Shown one piece after another: positions 12,116 through 25,440 of a DNA stretch of 64,000 nt. The DNA is from Coturnix japonica (taxonomy: Eukaryota; Chordata; Aves; Galliformes; Phasianidae). Within the stretch, counting starts at the first letter, position 1; each line of letters starts with the position of its first letter. The stretch covers positions 46,970,381-47,034,380 of the forward strand of contig NC_029520.1 in the NCBI RefSeq assembly GCF_001577835.2, written 5' to 3'. The notes under the pieces were generated by a model. That model saw only the letters and a list, made by a program, of their open reading frames with translations. It did not search any database and was not told where the DNA came from. A program made the position numbers and the translations under genes.

Positions 12116-15100
12116 CTAAAAGGATCAAACAAAAACAACAACAAAAAAAGAAGTCCACTATTATTTGAAGTACATCACATATTAAATCAGAGATACAATA
12201 GGGAGTAGTTTGCACTGGTGGGTTGTTGGCTTTTCTTCTTTTTTTTACTATTATTACAAATCCTAAATGATGGCTTTGTTCTTCACAAGGATTGTTGTAT
12301 CTCAGCAGGTGAAGGTGCTGGAAGAAGTGCCTGCTGAAGCACTGCTTCTTCACTAAACTGGTTGACCGCTGGCAGATGCACAATTACCACCACCCTGTCT
12401 AGATTACAGATGGCTCCAAGTCCCTGCCCAGTAGGCATCTTCCAGCCCTCCAACAACACCAAACAGCCCCCAACAAGAAAAAATCCAAGACTCAGCAAAG
12501 TCCAGTTATAAATATTTCCTGGTAAGACTTCCAGAATCCCCTCAGGAAGGTTTATTTACAGCCTGCCGTGCATCAGTCTATCAACAAATACACGGCGCAT
12601 CTTAGGGATATGCTCCCAAGAGTAAAAACTCCCAATGCTTTGCTGCACATTATCCTGTTATCTCACTCAAATCTCCTTGTCTTCCCCCCAAATCACCTTC
12701 TCTGTCTTCGATATAATTCTTGCTTCTTTACAAAGATACCCAGATAAGCTCATGTTATCCTAAATCAGCCCTCAGAAGCACCCTGATCAATTCTATCCTA
12801 TTTAACTCACTGCACATGGCTGCTGCTCCTTGCATTGAAATAAGCTAGGGACACCTTAGGATTTAAACCATTTTGCTTTATGAGATGAACTCCCTACCTA
12901 AATAACTCAAAACAGACACATTTTCAATAAGTTTTGGCCATCTCACGGCTGACTATCACACAAATGATCTTCATCTTTCTCTCCCTCATTGAAAGTAGCT
13001 CTTCCCAGACACATCAGCTTTTATTCTTTTCCTAAATTGAATATTATTCTTTTTTCTGCTTGTGATATAGTTCTGCTTTTCTTTAATGACTCCTGAGCTC
13101 TCAGAGGGTCCATTTGTTCATCCAATTTGGTACAGCTTAGGCAATAAAAAAAAATCTAACTAGTGGCACATTCTAAGCAATAACTAAGTAACAACCCTTG
13201 TAACACGCCAGCAAAGACCTGGCTTTTACTGGTCTCACTCCAAACACTGAGACATCACATTCCCACCAACAAATATATATCATCTCTGCATGCATTTGGC
13301 GTGTGTACATCAATTATTTGTGAGCACGCAGGTGATACTCATCAGAAACCAGATTAAAAAGCAAGTAATTTCACATAACTCACTAAGACACAACCCCGAA
13401 TAGAAGAAGCAGGTGGTCAAAATGAATCCAATCCAGAACTGAGACATTAGCAAGGACAGAGGGGCCTGCACCATTTGTTGCCAACGCTCTAAAACTATTT
13501 TCAAAGCAAGAAAGTCAAACTTGAATGGTCACTAGAAGCAGAAATTGACTGGTAGGAGATGCGAGAGAATGAAGTCAATCCTAGTATTTCTGCCTATGAA
13601 CTTTAACTATTTATCGCTATTTCCAGTAACATTTTATGTTTTTGTGTGTTTTGTTTTTTTTTTTCTTTTTTTTCCCCTAAAAATGGCAGATATTTTTCCA
13701 AATTATGAATCTGCCATTTCTGACTGCTTATAATTATCATCTCAAAGAAACAGATACGACGTTTGCCCGAGGGAGGGAAAACACACACAAAAAAAATGAC
13801 ATTGGAACAAGAGACTTGTAAGAATTCTTAATTTCATAAATAAATATGTGAGAACCATATGCTGTAGAATAGAGACCAGCAACCCACAGCCACCAGTTGT
13901 CTTCGAACAAACTCCTTCAGATCCAGAGCAATTAAGACACAACTTGATGAACACAGCAGGCTTCCACTCTCCTTTCAACAATGCATGCACAACAGTCGCG
14001 CCAGCTACATCTACTTGTTGACATCAACGAGAGACCAAACCTTGCTAAAGGCTTCACTTAAGCATTGAGAGATTTGCAAAGTGTTGAGCAAAACCCCTAA
14101 GATTATCACAGCTTAGGTAAGAAAACACAGCACCAAGGTGTGAAATGCATCTAAGATGGTGCTGTAACAGAAAGTGGGGTCTATGTAGCCTACCTCTGTT
14201 TCTTCAGTTCAACAATTTCAACATGTAAAGCAATCAATCCTTTTCAGGATTTATACTTAAAAGGAAAAAGAAAGCTACGAACCACACTAGTCTGTAGAAA
14301 GGACCATCCTTTTACTAATACCAAAAAAAAGTGTGATGGTACAAAATCATAGAACCCCCAACTAACATACTCCAGGTTTATGTGTGTTAACACTTGCTAC
14401 GATCACCTCCTGGCAGCCTCCTGCTCCTCACAGCCTAAACTGTCACCTCAGTCTGAACCAGTGACTACGCAGACCAAAAAACAGCAAATCAGAAACGAAA
14501 CCCAAAGTTCAGAGGAACTACTTTTTTCCAGTTTCTGTCGTGCCCAAAAAGCCTGGACTGCCCTCTGCCTCCAGTTCCTATACAAGAAGCATCCCCCACT
14601 TGTTAGTGCAGCACTGCCATCAGGGATGTGTCTACCTGCACAGCTCCTTCCACCACAATGCAGCATCGGCTCCACCTTGTTCCCTCAGCAATGCCAAAGC
14701 ATTTCTTTTGTAAGGGGGAACTGTTCTTAGAGCTGGGAATGCCTTCTCGCTGTGAATGTCCAAAGACACAGCTCCAACAGCAGCAAACTCACTCTATCTG
14801 GTCCTTCAAAATACACATCCAAGTTGTGCTTAATAAATGGATTTAAATAAAAGGCAATCAAATGGAGGGCTAGCAAGTAATGGTAATTTCCTGGATTAGA
14901 GGAGTAAGTTAACTACAGGTCAGTGTGTTTCTGAAGATGTGTAAACCAGAGAAAGTTCCATTTGCATAAAATCTTTAGAGAGAAGAAAAAAAAAAAAGAA
15001 GAAGAATTACTACAGCCCTCATTTATGGCCATCTAGGAATGGTTCCCAGTGAGCAGAGGGCATCTGAGGTAAGTATGACCTGGCTGCTTCAGTCTGTATC

Positions 15101-18100
15101 TGCACATGACTGACTACTGTCAAAAGCCAAACAACTCTGTCTTTCTCTCAGCATTCAGTTTGCTGGACTTTCAATACGCTTTCTGTAATACCTTTTTCAA
15201 GACCAAAATACTCCTCACACAGCGGAAGTGCAGTACATCACAAATAGCACAACATCAGCATTGTATCGCAGTGAATACTGATCTTATGCATACATTAATT
15301 CCTCAAAGGTTATTAACTTTCATAGGTAATGAGATAACTCACCTCCCTGCGCAATGAAACAATGAAGCCTGCTTTAAAGAGTCAGCTTAAACAGAAGGTG
15401 GAACAGAATCATCTTGCCTCTATTTGGGAGATCTCCTTTTCTCATATGCTCTCGTGCTTAGATTCACGTTCGCTTCTTCCCAAATATCCCTGAAATCAAG
15501 AGATCAATCTGTCCTACTCAATTTCCCTTCTTTTCAAGGTCAAATTTCATATTCCTTTCTATTCACACCCTAAAGCAGTGCAGGAAGGAAATTCATTCTC
15601 CCATTGACGCTGAATCTGAAACAAGCTTACGGGATGTAGGAGCATCATGGTAATGACTTCATCCTTGGGAAGGAGTAAGGCTCTGTCAGAAGATGATCAA
15701 ACCCACCAGCCTCAGTCCCATCCCTGTCTCACTCAGCACAATGGCTGTGCCAGTCAGCACAGATCAGGAAGCAGGTTACAGCAAAGCACGCTCCTAAGAC
15801 TATTGCTTTGCCCATCCCAGACTGGCAGTCCTAATGCCCTCATATGACACATATCCATGCATGTTCTCTTAACATGCAACAGCAGAACCATTCAAAAAAG
15901 GACCCAAGCACCCACCTACCTACCTTGGTTTCAAGGCACCGTCACAAGAACAGCAGGGGAGCAGAGGTGCGTGTTGTGGGGCCCACACATCACACCAGCA
16001 ACCTGCGCTCTCTTTCTGCATCATATCCCCGCTCTCCCTTTAAGCTCACAGCCAACTGTATCCAAACGGCACAAGAGCAACAAAGTTGGGCTCCAGCAAA
16101 CGTTTTAAGTAGAGCGTACGGAGCAGTATCTCCACCAGGCTCTGACCAGTGAAGTACATCTCCTGCATTATGCAAATCCTACCCAGGAGAAGCAGCGCTT
16201 CCAAAGCACTCAAGGCCTTGTGAACTCACAGCGGCTTCACACCATGACCTAGTTACTCAATCTGGGCAGACAGCTTTCAAGAGAGAACAGAAGGACCAGG
16301 TTGTTCCAGCATCTTAGCTTGCTTTACAAAAATGCATTGTGGCCCATGAGTTAGGCATGGTCACAAATATTTTGCTACTAGCTCATGTGATGTTCCATTC
16401 AGAACAACACCATGTCTAAATGAGTATTTCATGACTGTACGTGCAGCTTATCACAAGGTTTAATAATGCTTCTCTGACACTAAGAACTGCGGGAAAAAGC
16501 AGTAAGTGGAGAAAAGATCTCTAAAGCCACATCCACTTTTCCTCCAATCCGTCAGCACAATCTAGGTTTACAAAGCTGCAATTTGGAATGCCTGTGCTCT
16601 CACGTCTCCACTAATCAATAGACAGGAGGTTGATTTGGTTCAGGTGAGGGGCCAGAGTTACGACATGCAGCTGTCTGAGCTTCAACCACAACTGCAGTTT
16701 GATAGGACAAACTGAACTGCGTATTTCAAAACTAAGCAATGGCAGAAAAAGAGATCTCTTCATACTCTCCGTCAAAGACATAGGCTAAACAAAATCTTCT
16801 TTATGTTCCAAAACAAGAAGAAGGCCTTTTACAGTTTACCCTCATATAATTTAATGACTGTGCTGCTCAGAACTTCTGCACCGACTTAAGATGCATTTAA
16901 TCAAATCCCGTTTCAAAGTATTTATAACGGAAGTTTTGTTCCGTCTCCCAAACAAACCAAGTCACTCATGAACCCATTTAATCCTATTTGTAATTACTTA
17001 CAGGTTGTTTCTATAAGCCAGCAACGCCGGAGCTACAGGTTACTTGTGGACACTGGATCAATTCTTAGATTCGATTTACTGCTGCAGCTCAGAACCTAAA
17101 GCAGTTCTATAATGTACACAAGGAAAACCCTCCTGTTTAAAGAAAATCAAAGGTAGTTCCACGGTGCCTTTAAATCTATTAACTCAGACAAATGCTGTGG
17201 CTGTCATCAGGAAATTAGCTGCTACAAAAAAGTAATTACTAGTCATAGGCTGCGTTACGTTTATTTACCTGTAAACAAATATTCTTCTGAATTAAGTCTT
17301 AGTAACGCCCCTTTGTAACTGTATTTCAAAATGTACATCCCTCCTGGTGGCATAAGTACAGCAAACAAGAGTAAAGCAGGGATTAGCTTCTTGTATGGGT
17401 GGGATGGAAGAAAAATAAAGCAGAGAGAAAAATGGTTAAATCCTTTCCCAGGGGCAGGGGGAATCCCAATAAGGTGCAACCTGCATCTGTACCTTTGTGT
17501 CAGTAAAAACAGACAGCAAATACAGCACACACTGTTAGAATTCTGAGCTCTACAAAGAACCCAAAGGAAAAGTCCTGGAAGTCTGCAGGAACGTTTCAGC
17601 GATTGCAGAATTCCACCTGGGGGGCGGAGGGGGGTTGGCTGTAAGCAGCTCCTCGCAGCTCTGCACAACACCGCCGCAAGAACTCAAAGCAATGGGGCCC
17701 AGCAACACTGCCCAGCACCACCAACACACGGAGACTCACACCCCCGACTGTAAACACTCCCCGATCCTCAACGCAGCGCGGAGCCGCACAAAAGATAAAG
17801 GGAGAAAATGGGGGCGGGGGGAGTAGATGGAGGAACGATCGGCCACTTTCTGTGCTACACTTTGGGAAATGCCCCGTGCCTCCCTCTGCCCCAAAGCCCC
17901 TTTTTCCCTCGGAGATGCTCGGGGACGACGCGGTTGCAGCAGGCCCAGAGGGCGGCCGGGGGAGCCCCCCACCCCGCAGCACTTCCATTCCCCGCATCCC
18001 AGGGAAGCCAACAGCTTCCTGTTCGCCCCGAGCCCTCCCGCCCGGCTCCGGGCCGCAGCCCTGCCCCCCCCTACCCCGTACATACACGCACACCCCCGGC

Positions 18101-18310
18101 GGCCCCTCGGTGCCTCAGCCCGGGCCAGCAAAAGCCCCCGCCGCGGCCTACGCGGGTCAGCGGGCGCCCGGCGGCCGCCGCCCGGGGAAGGAGCAGAGCG
18201 GCCGCCTCGCCTCGCCTGTCCGCCCCTCCCGGCCCCGCACAATGCGCGGCGGAGCAGGCCCCGGCGCTTCCTTCCCCCGGCCCTTCCCACCCCGGGAGCG
18301 GGTCACTTAC
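12116..18310 (-). other. AKT1: AKT1 intron 1
   Basis: About 6.2 kb separate the exon 2 acceptor from the best first-exon donor in the CpG island. The sequence is ordinary intronic DNA with no CR1 copy, no recognised coding exon and no RNA gene. A donor-like site (TTTACAG|GTAAAT on the minus strand, near 17265-17271) could serve an alternative leader exon, but nothing else supports it. The right end is GC-rich because it enters the CpG island. Confidence 0.65.
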
Positions 18311-18480
18311 ATGGCTCCGGGAGCCCAGGGTGGAGGTGATGGGAGGGCGGCGGCGGCGGCGGCAGGGGAAAGAGGCAGGGGAAGGGGAGGGAAGGGGGGA
18401 GCGAGCGAGCGGAGGAAGGGAGAGCCTGGCGGGCGGGCGCCGAGCGAAGGCCTAACTGGGCTCACGGCAGCCGCCGCCTC
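18311..18480 (-). other. AKT1: Candidate noncoding AKT1 exon 1 (left boundary supported, start approximate)
   Basis: The minus strand reads GGAGCCAT|GTAAGTGACC, a strong donor with the last exon base at 18311, inside the CpG island. Joining it to exon 2 gives GCCAT|AAGTAG, so the ATG-like string across the donor is lost on splicing and no upstream start is created. The transcription start cannot be read from sequence; about 18.48 kb is a placeholder. The exon includes a short GCC-repeat tract. Confidence 0.55.
18346..18363. repeat. (GGC)n trinucleotide tract in the AKT1 leader region
   Basis: Six or so GGC units follow one another here, read as GCC on the AKT1 strand and falling in the predicted noncoding first exon. 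Such short tracts are common in CpG-island 5'UTRs and may fold into a GC-rich hairpin in the mRNA. Confidence 0.8.
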
Positions 18481-19330
18481 CTCACCATCCCCGGGCGGCG
18501 GGCGGCGGGCCGGCTCCTCCTCCCCTTCTCGCAGGCGCTCGGCCCATGGGGCTCACACGGGCTGCCGGCTCTGCCTTCCCCGCCGCTCCGCCTCGCTCCT
18601 GCCTCTGGCCGAGAGGAGGAGGCTGCCTCTCGCTCAGCAGCACCCCCGGAGCCGCAGGGCCGAGCTCCCCGCAGCCGGAGCCGGGCTCGTCCCACACGCT
18701 CTCTCTCACATCCTCCGGGTCCTACCGCCGTCGCTCCGCTTCCCGCCCGCCCCGCCGCGCTGTGGGGCCGCGCTGTGGGGCCGCCCTGCTCCGCCTCGCT
18801 GCTCCCCTCAGCCCGCCGCCTACCCGGCCCCGGGCCCCGCTTCGGGCTGCCGGCTTTGAGAGGCACCGCCGGCCTCTACAAGGGGCGTCCGGTTGCCAGA
18901 GCCTGGGTGTGGGTCACTTTATAGTTTCTCCTGGCTTTGAGGTGCGGGTGTCTGGTCTTGCCGAAGTGTTCCCAAAGTGTTGGCAATGAACTCCAAAAAG
19001 CAGGCATCAAGCACGGGGCCACGGTGGTTTCGTGGCACCTCTGCTGCTCAGAAAGCATGTGGCTCCTGTACAGCGCCAGAGCAACTTTGTGAAGCTTTCC
19101 TGAAGCCGTACAAATCTACTTAACACGCTGCAGGTTTTTCCCTGCGCCTCCTAAATCCTGATTGATTCAATAATGCGGTATCACTTAGAGGATATTCCAG
19201 TATCCTTTCCCACAGCAAGGGGGGCTGCCTGGGGACAGGGTAGCAACCCAGGCCATGAGTCTAGGTGCTGCATCTCAGCCTCCTTGCTGCTTGCTAGGCC
19301 GTTCTGCTCTCAGTACACACAAATAATACA

Positions 19331-19585
19331 GTCACAGAATGGCTCCTGTTGGAGGGAACCTCAAAGCACACCCAGCTCCAACACCCTGCTGTGGGCTGGC
19401 TGCCCCCCACCAGCTCAGGCTGCCCAGGGCCCCATCCAGCCTGGCCTTGGGCACCTCCAGGGATGGAGCACCCACAGCTCTCTGGGCAGCAGTGCCAGGG
19501 CCTCACCGCCCTCTTAGAGATGAATTTATTCCTAACGTCTAACCTAAATGTCCCCTGCTTTAGTTTAAAGCCCTTCCCAAACCAT
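19331..19585 (-). mobile_element. CR1 LINE 3' fragment
   Basis: The plus strand begins TCACAGAATGG, then carries the CR1 phrases CTCAGGCTGCCCAGGGCC, CATCCAGCCTGGCCTTGG and CCTCCAGGGATGGAGCA, and ends near TAACCTAAAT. This is the reverse complement of the CR1 3' region, so the copy points to the minus strand. It is 5'-truncated, the norm for CR1. Confidence 0.92.
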
Positions 19586-21369
19586 TACGGATTGCTGCAG
19601 CAACGAGAACTGTCGCTTGCAGCAGGGCAGTATTTTGTCAGATTTTAAGAGCTGCTCCGCTCTGAAAAACGATGTTGTGGAAATGGCTTTGACAGATTTA
19701 TGATTTCTCTGTGCTTCCAGTATCAAAATTTTCCCTGTTTACTCATTAAGGGATTTTGTTTATTTTCTAATTGACAGTGCCATAAAATCTAACTGGGCCG
19801 TAAGAGTGCTTTGATTTGTTCAGAAGCATGCGATCACTGATGATCGTGTTTCTGTAATTGGAAGCTCGTTAGAATTTAGAAAATGCCACATCTTCCCACA
19901 GCTTTGCACTGTTAACAAAATAAAGGTGCGTAAAATGCATTTACATCAGTAAAGCTGGGGAACGCAGCTCTGCATTTACACAGGCAGCAAATCTATTTGA
20001 CATACTAAGAGTTTTTCCTGCGGTGTCATTGGGAATGATTGTATGTTCTTACTGAAATTCACATTTTATATCCTTCTTCCAATGTGATCAACTAGAAAGT
20101 CTGTCCAAAGAATTATATCCGTCACTAATTTTCTGAGTGTCCAGTGGATCATCAGATTCTGTGTATATCAGTGCACTAAAGGAGCTTGAAAGTGGAGAAA
20201 AGAATTAGCCCTTCTTCAGGATGGAGAGAAAAAAAGCCTAAGAGTCAGATCTGCATCTGCTGTCAGTAGAAAGATTTATACTGATATCAAAATGAACAGA
20301 ATGAAATGGCGGAGAACTGTCCACACCCTCAGGTAATGGAAAATAAAATCATATTTCTACATACTGTGCATTAAGTTCAGAACATGAGGCATAGAATAAA
20401 ATGTAGGTAGGTGTCAGAGATATCTTTAAAAGGAAATTGTCAGCGTGCAAAGCTCAGAGCTAACAGGGCACATACAGAACTTATGAGTACAAGAATATCC
20501 ACTGGTGAACTAATTTTGAGCCTTCAGCCTGCAATTATGCCTAGCAGTAAAGTGCATGTGTAAGTACTGGACTTTACTATCTGTGAGACTCTTCTGTATA
20601 GGTGGGGGGGATCTCTGGTAACAGATCTGATTGCAGGAGAGCTTCTTGCCTTCCTTGCTCCCAGGCTGCGTGGTGATCAAGGTCATTAGGACTTCCCCCT
20701 GCAAATGAAGCAGCAGTTTTAAAAATAAGGTCATACGTAAACATTGTTTTCAGTCCCGAAGAGAAGAAAATAAACCTCTGTTGTTTGCTAAAAAGGAAGT
20801 GCAATTAAAAAGAAAAAAACAATTCAACACAAAGAGATTGTTTAGATTCACACACTGTTGATTTACCGTGATGAAAGACAGGTCCTTACTAAACAGTTTG
20901 GATCCTGATATGGATCTGATATTCCCCAAATGTGAGAGGGAAGTTAGATGCAGAGACAGGAATAAGGCTTGTCTCAGACACGGTGAAGTAGTGCCAATAA
21001 AAATACCCAGGTAAAGTAGGAAGTGCCTGGTCTGCAACAAGAGCAACTTTCTATCAGCAACGAACAAAAGCAGGCCTTTTCTTCAGTGGGAACAATGAAA
21101 TCACTCAATAATTGTTATAAATGCAAACAATGTGTGTTTTATCACTCAGTTATCATCAAGGAGATTATAGTCTATAAACCATAATTTTGAGGGAAGTCCC
21201 TAGATTTCCCTGGGTGCGTCCATAGATTTCATCTGTTTGCTCTCATTTCAGGATAAGGTGCATCAGGTCATCCTTGGTATTGTATCACCCTACAGTAATG
21301 AACACAGGGGCTAATGGCAGAGAACGGTTGATATCAGAAGAATCATCCCCATCCATTTTTAACAATCAT

Positions 21370-21738
21370 TGTGGCCTTCCAATATTTGAAAGGAGCATAT
21401 AAACAGGAGGGGGAATGGCTGTTTATGAGGGTGGACAGTGATAGGACAAGAGGGAATGGTCTTAAACTGAGACAGGGGAGGTTTAGGTTAGATACTGAGA
21501 GGAAGTTTTTCACACAGAGGGTGGTGACGCACTGGAACAGGTTGCCCAAGGAGGCTGTGGATGCCCCATCCCTGCAGGCATTCAAGGCCAGGTTGGATGT
21601 GGCTCTGAGCAGCCTGGTCTGGTGGTTGGCGACCCTGCACACATCAGGGGGATTGAAACTGGATGATCACTGTCGTCCTTTTCAACCCAAGCCATTCTAT
21701 GGTTCTATGATTCTATGATTCGATGATTCAATGATTCT
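21370..21738 (+). mobile_element. CR1 LINE 3' fragment, long 3' end copy
   Basis: This is the best-preserved CR1 copy in the window. In the plus direction it carries CTTCCAATATTTGAAAGG, GGTTTAGGTTAGATACTG, GGTGGTGACGCACTGGAAC, GGATGCCCCATCCCTGCAGG and GGTCTGGTGGTTGGCGACC. It closes with a run of ATTCTATG-type octamers (about 21693-21738). It is 5'-truncated and noncoding; the 115-residue open frame across it is a by-product of the repeat. Confidence 0.95.
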
Positions 21739-21802
21739 ATTATATAATTTGACATAACTGTTAACGTTATTTTTAAATGTTGAAATTATTCAGCTTAGGA
21801 TT

Positions 21803-21819
21803 TAAAAAAAAAAAAAAAA
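21803..21819. repeat. Poly(A) tract followed by AG-rich tract
   Basis: An A homopolymer of about 17 bases runs into GAGAGAGAAGAAAAAAG, some 65 bases after the CR1 3' end. Avian CR1 ends in octamer repeats rather than poly(A), so the tract is probably independent of that insertion. Confidence 0.7.
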
Positions 21820-24051
21820 GAGAGAGAAGAAAAAAGTTTTATACCCATTCAGGCGTAAAAAGAAGGAATAGAGTATTAAGATGAAATGGAATTACTGAGT
21901 TAACCACCAGTAGAACAAGTTCTGTTCTATGATGCAAGTAGCGGCAGCACATTTATGGGCCATCAGGAAATGTGTTCCTCCCTTTTTAAAAGGTGGGGTG
22001 TACTCAAGTGGAAAGGCTATGTGACAGCCCACTGGGGTTTTTGGACTAGATATTAAATGTTTTTAAATTAATGACTCTGGTTTGGTGTAGGACAAAAATA
22101 CAGCTTAATGAATATGAAAATGAAGAGTGGGTTTAGTACTGCCAAATGTAATAGAGTTGTGCTTCTGAAACTGAACAAATCCAAGGTGTATTTCTCAGCT
22201 GTGAAACAAAAGCAGGCTATCTAGAAAGAACTAATAATTATAGTCATATTGAAACGTTGCGACTTTGCTTTTTAGAAACATGTCTTGTCCATAAAAGGCT
22301 GAGTGTCAGCTAAACCGGCACCTTGAACAGCAGTGGTCTGAATTATGCTGTTTGCAAGAGCGTTTTGGGGAGCTCTTCCCAATACCTTGTTAAAACCCCT
22401 TGAAGAGGTCAGGCAGGAGACCTCTGTTCAGTTGCAAGCTCCTGTTTCCTGGTCACCAGCATGCTGAAGCTGAGGAGCCCTGGGGAGGCACAATGCGCTT
22501 CCTCCAGCTGGAGCAGGAGGAAGAAGGTGCACTTCCCAGACCTGCAGTGAGCCTGTCTGGCTGAGTCAGGAATGGTGCTGACAAACTCCAATGTGAGAGC
22601 TGTACAGACCTCTTCATTCAGAATAGTGATAGCCATAACATAGGACAGCAAACACGCTGTGGGAAACGTAAACAGGAACTGAATCGGTTTGTATAGAAAA
22701 TGCACTAGTTAGATATAGAGCATATAAAAATAGCATATGTATCACTTCTGTTCCGTACACCACCACATCTGTTTTTGTTGTTACAGTGATAACCACAAGT
22801 CCTACTCTAGACCAGTCACTCTTTGGGTCTGCAGAGACACATCAGAAGACACAGTTTCTGATATTGATGGACTGAATTCCACTTCAAAATGTTGATTTCC
22901 CCCCTTGTTTGTCAAGTAACACTACCTGAGTACTTAGTTCTGGGAAAATGCTTGAGAATTCTATAATTCCAGTAACCTGTGTGAGGAAACATCACAATCC
23001 CAGCTGTATTGAGAAGGGAAAATAATCTTATGACACTGAAATAGTGAACTTATATACACCAAACCAAAAGAAAAAACAGAGTACAAACGGTCAGGTTCCT
23101 GTTGCGTTCCTGTCTCTCACATATCCATCACAGATTATGCTCTTCACTTAAAATTATGCAGTTAAGCAAAATGTGGGCATATTAACTTGAGTGCAGTATT
23201 AGTGATTGATTGCCCCTGCAGATCTCCTTGTGGAAATGCAGAAGGAGCAGGAGCACAGCTGGGTGTGGGCACAGCAAGAGGCTTTTGGAGCACTGGTGTT
23301 GGCTGTGCTGTGCTCCAGGCAGAGCCAACGCAGAGCCAGTCAATCTTTCTTATGATCTTTACAATTTCCTTGAGATCAAGAGCTTCGAGAGCCGTTAATG
23401 TTTTAGGTATTAGGGCAACAGAGTCTTCGTAGATCCTTTAACATGTACCTGAGCCATTTATCCAGTGAACAGGCAGGGTTTTTTATTGTTATTATTTGTA
23501 TATTAATGCTAGAAGAGAAGGGATTTTAATTTCCTCATTGCAATTTAATGGCATCTGCATGCACATGGGAATCAGCTACAACTTGAATCACCTCATCAAA
23601 ATTTTATAGTTTGAAAACTTTGAAGGGCAGCATCGTTCTGGGCTGACCTCCCAGCTCCCACAGCCGTAAAACTGCACTTAGTGATGTTTTCATCTGTATT
23701 CACACCTCATGGGTGGAAGAGATCACACTCCAATGAACCAAGGAAAAGCCAGGAGAGAGGAGAAGGATAAATTCATATCTTCATATCATCTCTTTAAAAC
23801 AGAGCCCTGCCTTGTCCTTGTTTCTGCAAGACACCAGCATAAAAACAATGGGTTTGTGAAGCAACAAGAGAGGTGTTTTGGCTCTATTTATAATGCAAGA
23901 AGTTGTTCTGTGAAAGGAAAGCCCTGGTAATATAATACTATATGGTGCAGTAAGTACAAACTCCATTCAGAGTTTGTACTTTTTTTTTGCTTTTTTTTTA
24001 CCATCTCTGTCATGTATTTCCTCAGTGTCTGACTGGGTTTAACCTCATGAG

Positions 24052-24177
24052 TCATAGAATCATAGAATGGCCTGGGTTGAAAAGGACCTCAGAGATCATC
24101 TGGTTTCAACCCTTCTGCTATTTGCAGGGTCGCCAACAACCAGACAAAGGCTGTTCAGAGCCACATCCAGCCTGGAT
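24052..24177 (-). mobile_element. CR1 LINE 3' fragment
   Basis: The plus strand starts with two TCATAGAA units, then GGCCTGGGTTGAAAAGGACC, GATCATCTGGTTTCAACCC, GGGTCGCCAACAACC and CCACATCCAGCCTGG. This is the reverse complement of a CR1 3' end of the same type as the copy at 21.4 kb. Only about 125 bases remain. Confidence 0.93.
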
Positions 24178-24714
24178 GATACTCCTTGTCTTCAGTGAGA
24201 TCACTGAGATCTTCTCTTCTGATTTCTTGCAGTCAGAAAATTCTTGAAAGCTTTGACAAGCCTTTGGCTACATCTTTGCTGTTTTTGTTAGCTGTGCCTA
24301 CATTTAGGTTTGTGGCTATAGAACTCTGTGGCCAGAGCAAGTTACTCCATCCTGCTTATAGGGACAGGGCTCCGCTCCAGGGCTGAACCTCTTCCTCTCC
24401 CCCCAGCCTGAAATTTCCTGTGGGTAAGAATGTGAGATGTGTCAGATCTGCTTGAGCAGTCGTGGTCTTTGAGGAGCTGTCTTCTAGTGCAGCGAATGGT
24501 GTGGAGCTCCTGACTCCACACTGCATTGGTGAAGGGTCGTGCTTTAGATTAAGTGTAAACAGTTCTCATGGGCTCAAAGCTCGGTGCTGCTCAGAGCTTA
24601 CAGAAACCATTCTGGAGGACATCTCTGCTCTGGATTCCCTGGGAGGGAGCCCAGCACACATGTTCCAAGGCTGCTCTGTGATATGAATGAAAGCATGGTG
24701 AACTGGCTTTTCAC

Positions 24715-24911
24715 TAAAAGCAGGGAGATTTAAGTTAGATGTTAGGAAGAAATTCTTAGAGAGAGATGAGGCCCTGGCACTGCTTCCCATAGATCTGTGG
24801 GTGCCCCATCTCTGAAGGTGCTCAAGACCAGGTTGGATGGGACCCCCTCACTGCAGGCAGCTTGATCTGGGTGTGCTTTAAGGTCTCTTCCCACCCAAAC
24901 CATTCTATGAT
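24715..24911 (+). mobile_element. CR1 LINE 3' fragment
   Basis: In the plus direction this carries GATTTAAGTTAGATGTTAGG, GAGGCCCTGGCACTGCT, GGTGCCCCATCTCTG, AGGTGCTCAAGACCAGGTTG, GGTCTCTTCCCACCCAAACC and ATTCTATGA, the order of a CR1 3' region. It lies about 540 bases from the opposite-strand copy at 24.05 kb and is a separate insertion. Confidence 0.93.
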
Positions 24912-25440
24912 TTTTACGTCTGTGAATTGGTCTGATCAGGGGAGTTGCTTCCAGAACATATTCTCTAGTCCAAGATGTTAGACACAGCCACTGAAAAGGA
25001 TGCTGCCACATGAACTGAAACTGTTCACAAATTTAAGAAGATATTAGGAATGAGAATCAGGCACATGCAGAAAGTCCGCAGAATTTAGGCTGAAAACAAC
25101 TTACATTTCTGGTGCTATAAAAATTACCTATTTGGCTGTTACCCCACTTTTCAGTTCATGCCATATGCAGCACATAATGCTGGTGTTACTCTTGCTTTGT
25201 CCCTATTTAGGAAATCAGGTCTACCCCAGGACATCCTTCTGGATGCGTAGTTCCCCTGAAATCATTGGGGATTGCTTGAGGACATGCCTACAGAGAGCCT
25301 CTCCTATTCTATATTTACATGGCACCCTGCATAATAGGACATGAAACCTGATTAAAGCCTCCAAAAGCTCCTGCCGTGGAAATCAGTCTTGTTATTGACT
25401 GATGACTCAACATGTCTGAATTTAGATGGAAGAGGGCTAC

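Larger units (their letters stand above)
17880..18880 (-). promoter_or_regulatory. AKT1: CpG-island promoter of AKT1
   Basis: This block of about 1 kb is very GC- and CpG-rich, in sharp contrast with the AT-balanced DNA on both sides. It contains many GC-box-like GGGCGG/CCGCCC tracts, for example around 18420-18500 and 18730-18760. It lies at the 5' end of AKT1 and holds a minus-strand splice donor at 18311/18310, as expected for a housekeeping promoter over a noncoding first exon. Long open frames on both strands here (for instance 17852-18859 plus) are expected from GC bias, because stop codons are rare in such DNA; I do not call them genes. Divergent transcription toward ZBTB42 is possible but no feature proves it. 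Confidence 0.75.

Noticed and set aside
14341-14360. ATCATAGAACCCCC, resembling a CR1 terminal unit in AKT1 intron 1
   Set aside because: Only about ten bases match and the following sequence does not continue as CR1.
17852-18859. 335-codon plus-strand open frame, with other long frames on both strands
   Set aside because: It lies wholly within a CpG island, where stop codons are rare. Pro/Arg/Ala/Gly-rich translations appear in several frames at once and show no domain.
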